64,000 bases of DNA from Piscicola geometra (taxonomy: Eukaryota > Annelida > Clitellata > Hirudinida > Piscicolidae): NCBI GenBank assembly GCA_943735955.1, contig OX030956.1, positions 1,454,412 to 1,518,411 on the forward strand, in the 5' to 3' direction. Positions 25,384-39,797 of the stretch are shown in pieces (the stretch's first letter is position 1; every line of letters starts with the position of its first letter). The notes beneath the pieces are model-generated. The model did not search any database. It was given only the letters and a program-made list of their open reading frames with translations, and was not told where the DNA came from. The translations under genes and the position numbers were made by a program.

Positions 25384-28300
25384 CTGCAATTCATTCAAAA
25401 TCGGAGATTAATTTAAGACAAAATTTCAATTTCAATTAAATATTCTCAACTTTATTTGATTTTTGATTTTTTCACATTTCATGACTGAATAAATAGTTTT
25501 CTTTAAATTATATTTGTTAAAACTCTCGTAAGAACTTGGTTATGTTATAGATAAGAAGTGCATTTCATAAAAGACTTCACACTAAACAAAAAAACACGAG
25601 TAATACTTTTTTATAAAACAAAACATTAAAAATACCATGTTTTAGGAATAAATTCAAGATGAATTTATAACATGTCCCAATGGAAAACCCACCATTCAAG
25701 ACACAAGAGAGTAAGAATGAGAGAGATGACGATGCCGATGATCAAAAGAATTACAACGGCTGCTGTCGTCACGGCTGAAGGTGAGTTAGATATTGAATAA
25801 TCGAGAGTTTTGTGAAAAGTCTCAGTCTAACGAAGAATATAGTCCTTGAACAACACTTTTTTGGATTCATTACAATTGTATCTAAAATTTATATTATACA
25901 TTGTTATTATTTATTTATATATATACAATTTTCTCAATTCTAAATTGAATTTTGTTAATCAATAAATATTTTGCTAAAATTGGTGTTAATGAAGTAGTTT
26001 ACTCTGTTTGTTAGAAGCCTGGAATAATATTTTTTTCTCATTTTATAACTAAGTTGTATTTTAAGACTATGTATTAGTGCTTCTGGAATATTTTATTATA
26101 AGAATTGCTTTAAAAAATCATTAAATATAATTTTTATAGTTAAATAAGTTACATATTTAAGAATTTATAACCATAAAATTAAATATAAAATCTATTAAAA
26201 TTAAAAATTATTCTCACTGTGGGGTGGGTCAAGCTTTTCAAGGAGTAGAAGGCCCTTGTCTGTGAGCTCTAATGAAAGTGAATGATCTATTTAAACTAAT
26301 GAGACGATAAATTAATTTTACAACTTTTTTTTTGAATAAAACGAAAAATTGTGTTTTTTCTTGTTTAAAAAAGTGGAATTTGAAGAACTTTTGATTAATA
26401 CAAAGGACATTTTTTTATAAAATTAAAATATAATTTTAGTTGTAAAAAATGTATAACTAAAATTTATAATTAAAAAAAACAAAAATGTGATTCGAAATAT
26501 GAAAATTTTGAATTATTTATATAGTTCAAAACATGTTTTTCATGAATTTAAATTGAAATGAGTATTGTATATTTTAAACGTTTCTCTTTAGTTAATCAAA
26601 CTAATATTAAAAAAAGAAAACTAATAACTTCTCCTTTTAAAATATTAATTCAAAGTTAATCCGGCACATCCATGGCACAGTGCTCTATTTTTTAATTAAT
26701 CTACTTCTAATTTGAATTTCAAGTTAGTTTACTCTTTAATTATTTTTTCTTAAATTTATCTAAACTTTCATCTATCAAATATTTATATATTCATCCATAA
26801 AATTATTGAGATTCCCAACCTTTAGTACAGTTATCATAGCTTCCATACCAGGTGTTAGTGAATTCATTGCATTCCATCTTCCAAGTTACCAGGCTATCGT
26901 TGCAGCCCATCCACACTCCATTTTGGTCATGTGTATACCAACCGTTTCGTGGCCTAGTGGGCTCTGCACATCCGATAGCTGGGTGTAAGGATGTGTTTTT
27001 ATGTTTTTATACTTTTTTATAGGTTTTTGCATGATTAAGTTTTGTGTGCATAAAAAACTTCCGCGCTTCACGAGTGGATGGTTTGCAGTATATTTAAATA
27101 AATGAAATGGGTCATTAAAAGTGTAATATAGGGTTTGATATGTGCGTGGAGTATTAACGGCTTAGTTAGGTAATTGATTTTAGAATTCTTCTTCTGATGT
27201 TTCGGTATTTAAATCAAAAATCAAATTTTTGTAAATAAATTAAGTACATTTTTTGATGGACAACTATTTAGTAAACGAAAGAAAGTGTTAATTTTGAATA
27301 TCTTTTTTTTTTAAATATGAAAAACAAAATAGGAAATAATGAACACAGCTAAAAGTCTTTAGTTTTTTTTACATTATACATTGTTTTTCTACATTTTTCA
27401 TAAATTTGTTATACTAGCCATCAAATTTTATCAGGAAAGAATAGTCCATTCTTGGTCCTTTTGGTTCCAGCACAACTTCTACAATGTTGGATCTGCAGTG
27501 TTGGTATTTCGTAAGTGAAACAATGTGGACGATATTTTTATATTTTCAAAAATATTTATTCATAATATACCAAAAAGCTCAAATTAATTTAAAAAATATT
27601 GAAGTAATACTATTACTAATACTACTGTACTAACTTGAATGTTTTTTTTTGAAAAATAGAGAATAGCTTTAAAACTTTTACTTATTTGAACCAATAGTTC
27701 AATGATAATTAGGCTTCATTTTTCTATTCAACCTTATTTCATTCCATATTTTTGTTTAATAATTTTCTTCTTTTTTTATAGCTTTTTAAATATATTTTTC
27801 CTTCCAAAAAAGAGATAAAAATCATAACAGGTATATAAAATGAGATTTTAAAATCTGTTCAAAATCATCATGTAGTATGATTATGTTCTTACAGTTATAA
27901 ATTTTAGATCAAATCTATAAGTATTTTACAACTTAATTGTAACATCAAATTGTCAAAAAAAATTAAAAAATTTCTTTTACTAAAGGTTTTTCCAAAATTA
28001 ATTTTATCGATTACAACTCAAAAAGCTTATCAGGATCAGTCTAAAACTTTTATAGGACAATCAAGAAAACATAAATAATGTTTGTTTTTTTAAATTTATT
28101 AGAATAAATGTTAAATATTTTTCTACATAACTCAAATACATTATTTTCATTAGCTATCACAACTACAAATAGCCACAATCTAAACCAACACTAACCGAGA
28201 CTTGAGCAACTGTTGTTCCCTTTCCGGCTTTCCTCCACAAATCTTCTTGGTGTGTTGAGAAGACTTATCCAATATCATTCCATATCTGAAAAATTGGTAA

Positions 28301-31300
28301 AGTCTTGCTATTTTACATTTTAAAATTCAAGGCAGTTATTTGACTTAATGTTAAAATAAAATAAAAAATGTATATTCACAACGATCACTGTAAACCATTA
28401 AAAATATTCCAAGTACCTATTATAGCATGGTTGGTCTTCGTATTGGTTACCATAGCTCTTTTGTCTGTTATATTGAGGGTAGGAGTTTTGGGAATAGGGA
28501 TATTGTGGAGAAATCTCTTCTTGGTAATAGTTTGGTGAAAGACTGTAAAATAAAATAAGTAAATTGTTTTGACTTGTTTTCATTAAATTGTGATCAAATT
28601 GAAAGATGTTTATAAGAATGAAAGGTTTAACGGGTAATGGTTGGAATGGTCGTAGGCATTAATCGGTCTTCTGGAGAAATCGATGAGAACAAGGTTAATT
28701 CGCTGGCCCATTGCTACCTGATACCAAATTTGATAATGAGAAAGTATAAGTTGAAAAAAAATTAACTTTAACATTAAACCTTTTTTACTTTACATTTTTT
28801 CTTCTTAGTCTATAAACAACATACTCGAATTTAAGATGTGCTTCAATGAAGCACTGCTTCATACATTCATAGTACCCATCAAAAGTTTAATGTGAAGTAA
28901 TAAAAATTTTCTTATCTAAACATCAAAATAATGTAATTTTTGTCTTTTTTTAAACCACTGGTTATCTTTCAATCAAGAAAGTACATGTATGGAATGTTTT
29001 GTAAAGGGAGAGTTATAAACTCATTTTCAAAGTAGGTAATGTTAAAAATATAATACATTTTTGTAAAGATTTCATTAATTAATAACTTACAATTTAGTTG
29101 TATGATTAAATTTCGTTGAATAATAAATTTACTAGTGTGTATATTTTATATTGCAGCTTCAGGTGTTGCTTGAACGCCATTGATACAGCTGCACAAAAAA
29201 GAAACCATCGTACTTAACAATTGAAACTTTCTAGCTTGTTTATTATAAAATAAGATTGTTTGCGAAATTTTTTTTATTTGTGCTATTGCTTTTATATAAA
29301 AAATTTATAGAAAAGAACGATAATGAATACATTCTTGTCGAATAATTTTATCAGTAGTTTCAAGATGAGAAGTTTGAAGTATTTTTACCAGGAACATATA
29401 GAATCATTTCAGCCTAGTAATTAATTTAAGCATTCAGTAGTTATTCCACACATATAAAAAAAATGCTCCAAACTTTTTATTGCAGACTCACAGAGACAGT
29501 AGTAAATTCATTTTCAATGTCTTAGTTATTCTTAAACTAAAGCATACAAATCTACATTCCTAAAGATATTAAGATAAGTCTTAATTTACCCATTAACCTA
29601 AAATTGTTATTTTTAACTCGAAAAAATGTAGGATCATAAAGATTCGTTGTTAAATCGTTTATGTACTCCTAAGCAAATATTAATGGACAACACCGTAATA
29701 ACTTTATCCTTAGTTTTTCATTTCAATTTCATATGTATTCAATAAAATAGCTTTTCATAATAAGTAATAATTTTTTAATACAATAATTAATACAATTTGA
29801 AATTTTGAAATCAGTAATCAACATTTAAACTTTAGAAAAATAATTACACAAATTTAATAAAAAATCAAACGAACTTCAATTCTCCACGGACAGTTAATTC
29901 TGCCATAATTGTAAAGTAGTGTATTGATGGAAGCGATGTAGCCATGAAAGATATTCTTTAGCAACACGTGCTTGTCTCTTATGCAGTTAGCTGAAGGAAC
30001 TGTGGCAACTGTAGGGTTATGTCAAGCTTGTTAAGATTTCGGATTAGTTAAAGAAATTTGTGAGTAGCATTGGAGGTTTACTCGTTTAATTGAGGAATGT
30101 ATGGATGGCAAGTCTGTTTTAGATTTTTCTGAATGATTTGTTATGTGGGTTTGGTTTTCCAGCTATAAAATAAAAATATTTGAATAATTTCGTGCTTGTT
30201 TAGTGATTGAAAAACTTTTAAATTGACTTTAAGTAACAGAATTTTTTTTAATAAATATATTTTTTGAAAATTGAATGGTTTCCCTTGATACGATGCTAAA
30301 CATACAATTTAGTTTGATTGATCGATCATTTATTTACACAACTTATACAGCAGTTTCAATACTGGACGAAAATACTGCCTCATTACTAAATACCTAAGTT
30401 AGAAACTCAAGCAACTTAGTATTTGCATCAAACTTAACTAGTATTTATTTTACTTTGAAACTGAAAAATAAACTATTTTATAAAAATTGTAAAAAAATAT
30501 TTGTTAAAAAATAGTTTTTAGATTTGTTAAAAGTTGCGAATGAGTCTCATAATTTGTTGGAGTATTTTGTAATGGCAGATTAATGGAGGAAAAGATAAAA
30601 GTCTCAGGGCGTCATGAATATTTAAGTTCTTTAAAACTCTTTTTTGAACTTGCGAAAGTTCGTTCACGTGCTTAATAGTGGTAAAAGTATGGGAAAAATT
30701 AGAATAAACAGTTAAAATTTTAGTTTTAAATTTATATATGTGCTTAAGACATTAATAAATTTGTTACAAGTATTAATGAATTTTAAATGTTGAACTAATT
30801 TTATTTAAAAACCCATAAATATACCTCTAAACCATGAACAGATGTGCTCTATTGTATTTACATTAAAAAAACTTCTTTTGTTTTCTATCTTTTAAATATT
30901 TTTCCCAAACGAACTCACTCCAACTCGCCTGCTAGACAGTCATGCACGATCTCCAGGTACATGGCAAGCCTGATGGGACAAGGACTTTTTCTGAAGGTTG
31001 CATTACTCACCTTGAACTGACATGACTTTTGTCCAGAGCACTTTTCGTCAACCTGGTTTATGTAGGTTTATTAATCAAATTGAATTACATCAAAACTAAG
31101 TTATTTTAATAATATAATATAATTCTGTTGATTAGTTTTGAAAAAATAGCTATAATGAATGAGTTAAATTACAATTCTTTTATATGGCAAAAATTTTAAA
31201 ATAAAATTTGTTCTCTGTAAAAACTAAAAAAATATGTTTCTCATTAAAACAGTTTATGCATTCCCAACTGAATTTTACGTTTCAAAGTGTTAAGTCTATA

Positions 31301-32059
31301 AAAAAACTTTTTCCGTTTTACTGTATTTTTTATTATTATTAACATTCCTTCCACGTACTTGCACCACGCCAGCATACACCATAACAAAAGCTGTTTCAAA
31401 TCATATTAGTGTTTAATAGCACTTTTAAATCAACACAAAAATGATTAACCTTCAAAACGTTATTGTTCATCATGAACCAATCATCCGACGCAACTACCAG
31501 ACTCTTATTACATCAGTGAAAGTTTTCTACAAAAAAACCTTTTCTCATTAATTTCCCAGACAGCTAATACCTACCTCCATAAGTACGTTGTCTCTGCACC
31601 CGATGTGCTCTGAAGTCCTCAAGCATCTGCTCTTGCTGATTCTGCCGTACAACGCAGTCCTCACTACCACCACCTCCCCCTCTTTCAAGCACTCTGCTTT
31701 GAACAAATCGCCATCACAGTACTCTCGCATCTCTGGGAGGAAAGAAAGCGGAGATAATCTAATTATAAAATTCAATTTAAAATGCATCAAAAGTTTCAAG
31801 CTACGTGAGTAAGTAGTGTATTGTATTTAAATACTCAGAAAGTTCTGATAGTTACTTTAATTTTACCTTTTTCAATTTAAATTTTTGTATTCTAGTTTTA
31901 AGCAATTTCGGCTAATTTTTAAATATTCAACGTCTTATATTAGTTTCTCAACTTTATGTTCCATGCATTTTGAGACATCAACAAGAACACACCGGTTGAG
32001 TAGGTTTCGGTCAAGACGACCAAGACCACAACGGTTTCCGCAATCATCAAGCCACGCAT
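24363..32059 (-). CDS. SUEL lectin-CUB-sushi type I membrane receptor with polyQ tail
   Basis: Exons in gene order: 32059-31993, 31732-31575, 31052-30919, (missing linker), 29999-29875, 28717-28632, 28542-28417, 28285-28196, 27492-27419, 26978-26820, 25774-25693, 25383-24363. The first encodes a signal peptide (MRGLMIAETVVVLVVLTETY). The next two form an SUEL/rhamnose-type lectin domain: EYCDGDLFKAEC, ALYGR, KCSGQKSCQFKVSNATF, SPCP and HDC. A CUB domain follows: GYIAS, NCPWRIE, VAMGQRINLVLIDFS, a Tyr/Asn/Gln-rich insert, CYNRYGMILD, ICGGK, LKSRSNIVEVVLE and DYSFLIKFD. A four-Cys sushi-like module (IGCAEPTRPRNG ... DNCTK), a TM helix (VVILLIIGIVISLILTLLCL) and a 340-residue Gln-rich tail complete it. 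The lectin exon leaves two nucleotides and the CUB exon needs one, so a linker exon is missing from the model. The intron after 27419 seems to use a GC donor. The ligand is unknown. Confidence 0.85.
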
Positions 32060-34279
32060 GCCTGTCGTAGTGGTTGTACTTGTGGTTGAAGTAATGGCAT
32101 TGTTAATCATAAATAATGTGGATAGTTTATTAAGAGTAAACATTAATGTGTTAGATGAAATTGTCTTGCATTTTTCTATGATTATCGAATGAAATTTTTT
32201 TATGCGTTTACATAATAGTTTAGAGTAGTTTTATTACCTATGTATTTTGAGTACGCTTTATTGAAGATATACCTATCCTTATAATATCCATCATATAATC
32301 AGCATCGTCATTGCTATTGCTCACATCCTTTGAGTGGTGTCATAAACACTCGATAAATATTGAGAAGCTATTTGTTTCCTGAGATTTTGGGCGTAATTTC
32401 CTTTGTTTCTTTTTGTTTCATGAGCTATAGTTTATTTTTTAAAGTAACAGTTATGAATACTGGAAAACTATTTATTTTAAAACAATATTTTTAAGACTTC
32501 GTCAATTATTTTTTAAGACTTTTAGTTTATATTACTACTTTTATTTCTGGCGTTTATGATACTTTTTAAATTTTTTATTACAGCTTTTTCGAAAACACAA
32601 ATGCTTAATTACAAACTGCAATGGTTGGTTAATGAATATAAAAATACTTTTACAATAAGAATAGAAACTCGAAAAGAACTTTAAAAACCTTTCATTACAT
32701 TTCCATTCATAAATGGATTATAATTTTATTTAAAATAAATTAAAACTGACACTATATTAATCAATTAAAATTAAAAGTTGTATACTCTGTCTTGCAAATA
32801 AAAAAAGATAAATTTATTTAATCAATATATTTTTGAATGTAATAAAGTTTAGAATTTGAAAAAAAACATAAAAGAACAAAAAAAAAATATTTTTTTTTAT
32901 GACAAAAATCTTTGACTAAGTCTTAGAATCATAAAATCAAATACTTTAGAAAAGCCGCTTTCACTGTTTTAAGAAAGTTATAAAAACAATTATTTTGGAT
33001 GAATTATTCTATCTATTTTTTTAATTTGAAGCAAAAGGAGAAAACAACTTTTAAAAAATGAGGTTTAAAATATTATAAAATCTTTTGAAGAATATTTGTT
33101 TTTCCAATCTATTTTATCACATTCCTTTTTTGGCAACGAATATATAATTTAAAATTTTGTATGTTTTCTTTTTTTTCATACAAAATGTGAAAAAACACAT
33201 TAAAATTTTTTTATATAAAAAACCTACACCCTGTTAAAAATCAAACTGAACTCATTTTATGCATGTTTTATTTGAGAGCTTCAATACTATTTCTAACACT
33301 TAGTTTTAATATAATTTTTAGAGTTAAACCGTTTCTTTTTTGAAAAACACACAGTAATTGTACACGCAAGCGTGTTTAGTGTACAAAGCGTAGAAGAGAA
33401 TGTACAGAGAGTTCTCGTAGAAGAATGTGAAGCTGCTATAAAATCGATATGTCTTGGTAGAATGTGTCTTTTCGCTCTGGTGTTTGCGTCTCCGTTTGCG
33501 CTGGCGAGTGTCGGCGTATGCGTTCTAGGTTTTTTTTACATATTTTATTTTCTACTTTATTAGTTTGATATATTTATTAATATTTTTTATACATTTTTCT
33601 AACTCATATTTTGTATTTCTTTAAATATTCTTTATTTAGAAAAAAGTTTAGTAGGCGTGGTTTTTTATGCGTGCACGCATTGTGTACAAATGTAGCATAG
33701 CGTGTACGCTAGCGTATGCTGTGGTTGTATGTGCAAAAAGTCTTCTGTGCGGTTTGAAATGTGTGCTAATGTACAAATGAATTGAGTATTCCGGAAAGGA
33801 ATCACATCTGCACGATGAATCAAGACACTTACAACACCCACCCACTTCCTCGCATATTCTTTTCAATTTTTAACAAAAAACTCTTCTCCATCGCGTTTCA
33901 TAAATTTTCGGTTTATTCTTGCTTCCATATTTGTTTGCTAATGAAATTGTTCTTCGTTATTGTCCTTATCATTGCTCATCGAGTTATCAAACTGATACAA
34001 ACGTCAATAACACTATTCATATACTATCACTCAACACATAAATATTCAAATAGCGTTTCATATCCACATTTTCATAGCCTAATATTTCTATCGTTTAATC
34101 TATTGGTGTTTTTACAGCTGGTAACTTCGTCTTTAGTGCCATCCTCTTGATAAGAACGACGCAGTTCTTAATTCACGTGCATTTGTTTGCTGGCGTCATC
34201 AATGATTTATGACATCTTCGATGGCGCTTGATGGAGAGTAGGTTACGGTGCTGAGCTTAAAGGAAGGTTCTCTAAGTAG

Positions 34280-34445
34280 TTGAATTATAATAATAATAAT
34301 TATGACAGGAATGAAAATAATAATAATTATGACAGGAATAAAAAATAATTATTATTATGACAGGAATGAAAAATAAAAATAATTATGACAGGAATGAAAA
34401 ATAATAATAATGATGATGATGATGATAATTATAAAAATAATAATA
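34280..34445. repeat. Minisatellite with TATGACAGGAATGAAAAATA core
   Basis: Four imperfect copies of a unit of about 30 bp, made of AATAATTATGACAGGAATGA plus variable AAT repeats, run into a short GAT tract. Unit length varies through gain and loss of AAT triplets. It is a tandem repeat without unique spacers, so not a CRISPR array. Confidence 0.85.
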
Positions 34446-37400
34446 AAATGAAGTCATTGTTTTTTTTCTTATTAAGTTTGTGAAACTAATCTAATTTTTT
34501 TATTTCGTTTTGAGTGAAAACAAAACTAAACTATATTTATATTTATTGTTAGTAGAGAAATGAAACACCAAGAAATGGCACTGTAATCGTTTCTCAAGAT
34601 GAATTTCTAAGCTTTCAAATTGGTGCTTAAATAAGTCTTTAAACAACTGCAAGATCCGTTTGCGGTGCTACAGTGTCGCACATCTATGATTTTGATTCAC
34701 AGACGATGCCTTGTACTGTATGTAATCACCTATGCACACTTTGCATGCCCCAAAAAAAGCATTAACAACAAAATAACTTTTTCCATATTAAAAAAAATGT
34801 TTTCGATTCATGAAATGATAATTTTTTAACTTTGAAACGTTGTTTAAAATATTTTCAGAACCATAAACCATCAATTACCAACCGTTTCTGAATTTTTTAA
34901 ACCATATATTTATATTATTACAATAAAAATATTAAATTTCTTTCGTTTTATTTTTTCTTATGATAATTATTTAATATTTTCCAAGTAATTATTTTGTTCT
35001 TAGAACGAACGAAATCTTTTTTTACAAATTTCATTATCGACAGTAACTAATGCTAATTCATGCAAATGAAAAACATGTATAATGTATTAGGATTCCATCA
35101 AGCAAATAAAAAAAGTTCTAATTTTCCATTTCATTTTTCTATATCAGAATACTTTCAAAACCTTAGCACTCTTTGAAGATGTTCTTTGAAACACTTTCGT
35201 CTTTTTCTGGAATAGATTTTTTTTTTCGCTTTTTAATATTTTTATTTTATTGAATTCAAATTTTGAACATGTTCCCAACTTAAAACGATGGCTATTGAAG
35301 CAATGATTTAGAACTTATATACTAGTTTTATAAAAAATGTTGGTTTTTACTGACTTAAAATTAATACCGTAAAAATAAATTCTGATTTGTTAAAAAAATT
35401 TCTATTCAAACAAAATAAACAGCATGAAAAATTAGCTTCGTTGCCAATCATTACATTGCTTTGTTTACGAAGTTCGTTTTTTATCTAGAAAATATTCTTT
35501 ATATCAATTTATTTAACTTCTATCAAAGAAGAGTTATGGTTGTAGGTATTGATTTCATGCAAAATTATGAAGATTCTATGAAACATAGTTGTATAAATGA
35601 AATTATGAATATTTAACGAAATAAATGTATTAGTTAATAAATAAATCTATTTTTTTATTTTTTACAGATTTTTAGTATTTTATTTCTCTGTTTAAATTCT
35701 GTTTATTCATTATTGCTCCAGTTATGAGAACGGTGAATATTTAAAAAGGGCCATTTCAGGCTAATAATGATAATTTTACCTAGTTAATTTTTTTTACTTT
35801 TAGAGTTATTTCATTTATTTTAAAACTTTGGAAAATTGAAACGTCACCATTTATTAACATTAAATTTACCATAACTATATATTATAATAATAATTTATTA
35901 AATTTTTTAGCAAGATTAAAAGTTTCAACTCACCCAAAATCTCGATTTAACCCAGAAGTCTGTAACCGGCTCAAAATGTGGGAACAAATAAAAACACAAT
36001 AAATTGGATTACTGGTGAAATGTAACTAAAATCTATTGCTCTTTTTGAAACTTGGATCTTTCTGTCGTTTATTTAAAAGATGCTGGAACACGATGTTTGA
36101 TTTTTTCAAAGATTTACTTTAAAGTTTTCTTTTTACATTTATTTAAAACTTAAACTTAACTTCAACGTAATCGACCTAAAAAGGATCTATCAACTGTAAC
36201 ACAGCAACTACAAACTACTGTATGCATTAAAAACCGCGTCGTATCATTTAAGGTCACATTATACTCTCTAAAATCTTATTAGTATTTAAAATTACTTGAA
36301 ACATTTAGAAAAAAGGTATATCGTTTTTCTTAATAATAATTAGCACCAAAGGCGTGTATTCTATTTTCCCCACATTTTCTGTCTGTGACATACCACCTTC
36401 CCTCTAAAAGCAACGCGTGATATGCTTAAGTAAAGGCATGAGAAATGCATGGGGTGACCTAGCTACTGCCAATGAATAAAACACATTTTTCAAAGTTTTT
36501 TTTTTGAAATAGTTTTTTTCGATACAATTTCTGACATTTTAGACTACTTTTCTTCGAGTTCAATATTTTAATTCCTTTATTCAATATTTTTCATGCATCG
36601 GTCATTCTTTATTTTTGTTTAATTTCTTTTTTTCAAAGTTTTAAGTTATTTTTTTTAAATCATTAAAATGTTAATTTATTATCATTATTTGTGTACAAAT
36701 CTTTTTGAAAAAGTCTACTTTATATTTAATAAAATAAATACATTTTAACGTTTAAAATAAGCTTTTTTTTGTTTTTATTAATAAAAAAGTGTACTAAACA
36801 TGATTTTTGAGCTTAAATTCCTGAAAAATAAATTTTTTCCATGCAAAAACATAATTTATTCACTTATAAAAAAAGATTTATGATGACGTTTTGTTGACGA
36901 TAATGTGAAATATTACTGGTGTAATGGCTTTTTAAATTATGAATAATTAAACACATGTGATAATATTATCAATTGCTAATAAATATCTAATTTCTTTCAA
37001 ATTCAGTATTTATTCTTGAAATTTTTGTTGTTTATTAAATAAATAAACAATAATTTTGAGCGCACACTTATATTGTCAGGTGGTTTACGTGCTTTTTGGA
37101 TACGAGTGATGCTTAAAGAGACATATCGGTTCAAGACGGTTAAACCCATGCGATGAAGATGATGATGGAGATGATGATGATGATTATGATGAGGATGATG
37201 ATTATGATGAAAATTATGATTAAAATTTAAAAAAATTATGCGATAAGGGTGAGGATGGTAGGAAAAAAAGGTTTTGTTGTGGCTTTAGTATTAATAGTGT
37301 ACGTGACGGAGGGTTTCATATAGTTGCAAAAGATGAACTTTAAAAAACTTTTATTTAAAAAAAAAGAAAAGGGTCAAATATAAGTCATGGAAAAAAATTC

Positions 37401-37667
37401 TAAAAGATGTAGTTTCAATTCGCGAAGTCAGTTATTTAGGTACCTATATTTCCAAAAATATTCCTTAACAAAAATAGATAATAAACATCATTTTCATCTT
37501 TGCCAAAAGATTTTACTAACTGCATTTTTCCCATTGTTATAAAAAATCATTTTTCTGCATGCTTCTTATTTTTTATTCCAAATCTTTTTTTGGTGCATGT
37601 AACACGCATAAGCGTGTATACGAAAAATGTCCTTCAAGGCCACATTGAAGATAAAAACACATCTAAC

Positions 37668-37893
<226 letters not shown>

Positions 37894-39646
37894 CCCGACC
37901 TCATTTTCTCCATGTATATTAGGCCGCAATGTGATAGTACATCAAATTAATTAATCGGTTAATAGAAAAATATAATTACTGTCTTATCCATTTATAGAAC
38001 ATCTTTCTTCGGTCCTCCATGTTACATTCATACAAATTTGGGTCTTTTTATCTTCTTGAATCTTTTATTATTTTTTTAATTTTGTATCTTCCATATTATT
38101 TTGATTGAAACATCTCAAAGCAGTCTCAGGGTTTTGTAATGGACATTAAATAGCGACCATTCTCATTTGCGTGCAATACAATAAAAGTAATGTTTACTGT
38201 AAGATTAAATTTTTAATACAATTAAATTTAAATATATAAAGCTAAAAGGTTCGAGAAAAATAATTATAATTTTAAAACATTCGGAAAGGATAAGTTTAAC
38301 TTAACTAAAGTTTTACACAGTTGAATAACAGTGAAATCCAATTTAATTATGCGTTTTCATTGATGGGTATTGCAAAATGTAGAAAAAATATATTTATATT
38401 ATAAAACAGTAGAGCTATTATTTAGCAATACTTACAAATAATAGGATTGCTTACAAAACAAAAACGTTTTATGAGAATTTATTTTTATCTAAAGCCAATG
38501 CTTAGCATAATGATGGAAGCAGAGACACGCGAAAAGATATTTTATTGGCTGTTATCTCTTTTTTTCGATATTCTTCCATAAAATCATGTCGGCAAATCTT
38601 TCATTATCCGTAAGAGACACGACATGGGTATTAAATAATTACCTTTTACGAGTAGCACGCATTTAACTTTTGAAAACTTAAATTTTAAATAGGTAAAAGT
38701 CTATCATGGATGTTCTTAAATACTAAAACCATTTTTTTTGTTAAAATGTTTTTAAATATTTAATTACTTTAGAGACATAACATAAACTGAAGTTAAAGTC
38801 AAGCTCTGGATTTTATGTTTTAATTAAATTTTACTTCACCGTTAAACTCCATGTATAAGGCGCACTCATGTACAACGAACAAACCACAGTTGATTGCCAA
38901 AAATAATATTTAAAAATTTATCAAATAAATAAAAAAGATTAAATTTCATCCAAAATTTAAACCAGTTTATTTCTATTTAAATCATAAATCTGGGCCGTTT
39001 TGTATTAAAATAATGAAGTCGAATTATCATCAATGCTGCTTCCTAGTACTCAAACGTCATGTAATTCAATCCTCTAAGCTATCTTGCTCTTTCGATCCCT
39101 AAAAAATCTCAACATTATACTTTGTCATTATATTTATATTTTCGAAAATCTTGACGACAGATTTATAGTCTAGTGCAGACTTTATTTCCGTGGCTTAAAC
39201 AAATACTGGCACACTTTACAAATCGGTTACATAAATAAGATGTTATCTTGATCCAGTCTTATATAGAAAAACTCTCAAATAATGAATTTATGTAACCTAA
39301 ATTCTTGGAAACTTTTTTCTTTGAATGGTTTATAGAAAAAGGTATATTAATTATTATTGCTACAAATTTACAAATTCCATTAACGAAATTTAAAACAAAA
39401 CTTTCACCTTTCATTATTTTGATTATAAAGGTCTTAAAGATATTGAAAAGTTTTGGCTTTTATTACTTTCAGAAGACTTTCAATTAAAAATCTATCACTT
39501 ATCATCATATGTAGGAGAATAAATAGAATATTAAAACTAATGTTTAAAAAATTACAATAAACCCTCATTCTCTATTCTACAAATCAAAATAATCTTCTGA
39601 TACAGGACCAATAACCAACCCACCTTTTCAATTCAAATAATATTTT

Positions 39647-39652
39647 TTTATT
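39647..39652 (-). promoter_or_regulatory. Candidate poly(A) signal of U2AF1
   Basis: AATAAA on the minus strand about 146 bases past the U2AF1 stop codon, an ordinary distance for a short 3' UTR. Confidence 0.4.
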
Positions 39653-39797
39653 ACGATTAAAACATTATATTATGCCTAATACTATCTTGATGTTTAATTT
39701 ATCCAGTTCACCAAAAAGACGCTAAAACACTAGTTTCTTCCTTTAAATTCAACCAATTTATAGTTACCACACATTTGAGCTCTAGCAACCCTCGTGT

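Noticed and set aside
30088..30170. Minus-strand candidate linker exon (LENQTHITNHSEKSKTDLPS) between lectin and CUB exons
   Set aside because: Open and bounded by AG and GTAAAC, but its phases fit neither the lectin exon nor the CUB exon.
33372..34150. Two open frames of 63 and 122 codons
   Set aside because: Low-complexity hydrophobic or mixed sequence without splice partners or recognisable family features.
34280..34445. CRISPR-like array
   Set aside because: Units are contiguous with simple AAT variation and no unique spacers, and the genome is eukaryotic.
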